DNA from: Funneliformis mosseae
Taxonomy: Eukaryota > Glomeromycota > Glomeromycetes > Glomerales > Glomeraceae
Reading direction: 5' to 3'
DNA length: 24,818 nucleotides
Assembly (NCBI GenBank): GCA_910592005.1
Contig: CAJVPP010000904.1
Span: 1 to 24,818, forward strand
A program made the position numbers and the translations under genes. Shown here in pieces: positions 23,621 to 24,818 of the stretch (positions within the stretch are counted from its first letter, which is position 1; every line of letters starts with the position of its first letter). The notes below the pieces were generated by a model, which ran no database searches, was not told the origin of the DNA, and was given only the letters and a program-made list of their open reading frames with translations.

Positions 23621-24818
23621 GGTGGGATGGAAACAGGAATACGTTATTTAAGAATATCATTAATTGTCCAAGTTTTATGTTAGGGTGATAAAGATGACTG
23701 CAAACTCGCTAAGGACTGGAAGTTGGAACAATGCGTTCGATTAACATTCAGAACACATTTTCACGTTTTAATCAAACAATTGGGGGTCGTCAATGATGTT
23801 AGCAGAATATCTAAAATAAAATAGAACAAAACGAGGTACATACAAGCATTTTTTAACTAGAGTTAAGCTGAACTAATTATTTTGTGTTTTAATATTTTTA
23901 GGATAATTTTGAAGACCAATATGGTGCAAATGGTCTAAAGCCACCACTTTTTGTTATATAACTTTAAAATAATAGAAGTGACCAATTAATAGGCTTTTTT
24001 AAATAAACTCTCTGTTAAATAATAGATTAGATCATCGTCTTTTACATGACATAGTCTTTTTCTTGCTAAACGAATTGTAGCATTAGATATATAAAATTAA
24101 AGTTGGAATTTTTTATTAAATGTAATATGAATTTGGCCATTATAAAGTTGACTGAATTATAGAAATTATCTAATTTGGATCAAAGCATTTAAATAAAAAA
24201 CGTCATTTTTTTGATTTTAATATGAAAATAAATAATTATTATGTTATTTTTTTTACTATATATTAACTTAAATTATTGATAATAAATAATATATTTTAAT
24301 ATTTTATAATATTTATTGCTTTAATTTAATATATATTATAATTAATTAGTATAAAAATTAAAAATAAATGTATTTATAAAATATTCATTATTTTTGTTAC
24401 AGTAGCAGTCATAAGTAACTTTACCCCTTGTAATTCTTAAAGTTAATTAATAACACCATAAATTTTCCAAAATTCAAGTATAATATCAATATTGATCATA
24501 TGTAAACTTATAAGTAGGGTTGGAATTAGTATAGCAATTAGTACAGATAGTACAGTTAGTACACACACAGGACAAAAATATTCAGATACTATGCAAATTA
24601 CTAAATTAATTGGGTAAAGTTGGATATAAGTAAACTTTTTTTTTTATTAATAAATGTAACTTCAGTTTCATAAGTAAAGTTATTCATCATAATATATCAT
24701 GTAATACATAAAAATTTCAAAGAATTTAAGTAAAATTGGTCGAACTATAATAATTTAAAATTTATTTTAAAATAATACATTTTCTAATAAAAACTTTAGT
24801 TATAGTATAACATTAAAA
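23621..24818. other. AT-rich tail of the window, no gene seen
   Basis: Mostly AT-rich sequence. Two small stretches look weakly exon-like: about 23730-23790 (ATG-started short frame MRSINIQNTFSRFNQTIGG) and 23902-23959, after a TTTTTAG acceptor-like site, with DNFEDQYGANGLKPPLFVI before a TAA. Neither is recognised, and they do not make a convincing gene. From 24000 to the end I see nothing but AT-rich sequence and a small GTACAG/TTAGTAC repetition near 24538-24562. Confidence 0.45.

Noticed and set aside
23730..23959. Small two-exon gene suggested by MRSINIQNTFSRF and DNFEDQYGANGLKPPLFV
   Set aside because: The joining intron is not supported by consistent phases and neither segment is recognised; left as a remark only.

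Overview
This window looks like nuclear DNA of an AT-rich filamentous fungus. My best guess is an early-diverging, Glomeromycotina-like (Rhizophagus-type) genome. Reasons: very low GC outside exons, many short (62-227 bp) GT-AG introns with AT-rich interiors, a fungal set of conserved nuclear genes broken by AT-rich repeat-bearing gaps, and decayed copies of apparently multi-copy hypothetical genes. The taxon is an inference; no rRNA or tRNA marker is present.

Layout. 1-296 is a GC-richer, poly(A)-ended block that looks like the 3' end of a retroposon. 297-3575 is a gene-free AT desert containing one striking perfect 24-bp inverted repeat (3210-3270). 3585-4930 is a decayed ABCC/MRP-type ABC transporter (second half of the protein). 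It is followed directly by a hypothetical gene copy without a start codon (4931-6028) whose reading frame continues past an in-frame stop to 6124, and by a second frameshifted fragment (6303-6574). 7284-9030 (+) is protoporphyrinogen oxidase (HEM14, 3 exons, one GC-AG intron).

From 9635 to 22773 the window is compact and gene-rich. Its genes are ITC1/ACF1-like chromatin remodelling subunit (-, 13 exons, 854 aa), a GSKIP-domain protein (+, 2 exons, 137 aa, divergent from ITC1), casein kinase 2 alpha (-, 10 exons, 337 aa), a Sas3/Mst2/KAT6-type MYST histone acetyltransferase (-, 7 exons, 784 aa) and RNA polymerase III subunit RPC4/Rpc53 (-, 8 exons, 445 aa). All exon models were built by hand from splice sites and close in frame. 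22774-24818 is again gene-poor. It holds a 10-bp perfect hairpin, a 182-bp MITE-like element with terminal inverted repeats (23047-23228), three ~69-bp tandem units (about 23437-23620), and an AT-rich tail.

Functionally, four of the five genes between 9.6 and 22.8 kb act in the nucleus: chromatin remodelling, histone acetylation, a pleiotropic kinase, and Pol III transcription. I see no evidence that they form a regulated cluster. I did not find a convincing undescribed multi-gene system. The most unusual signals are the perfect hairpin at 3210-3270, the MITE with internal copies of its terminal motif, and the truncated hypothetical gene family copies.
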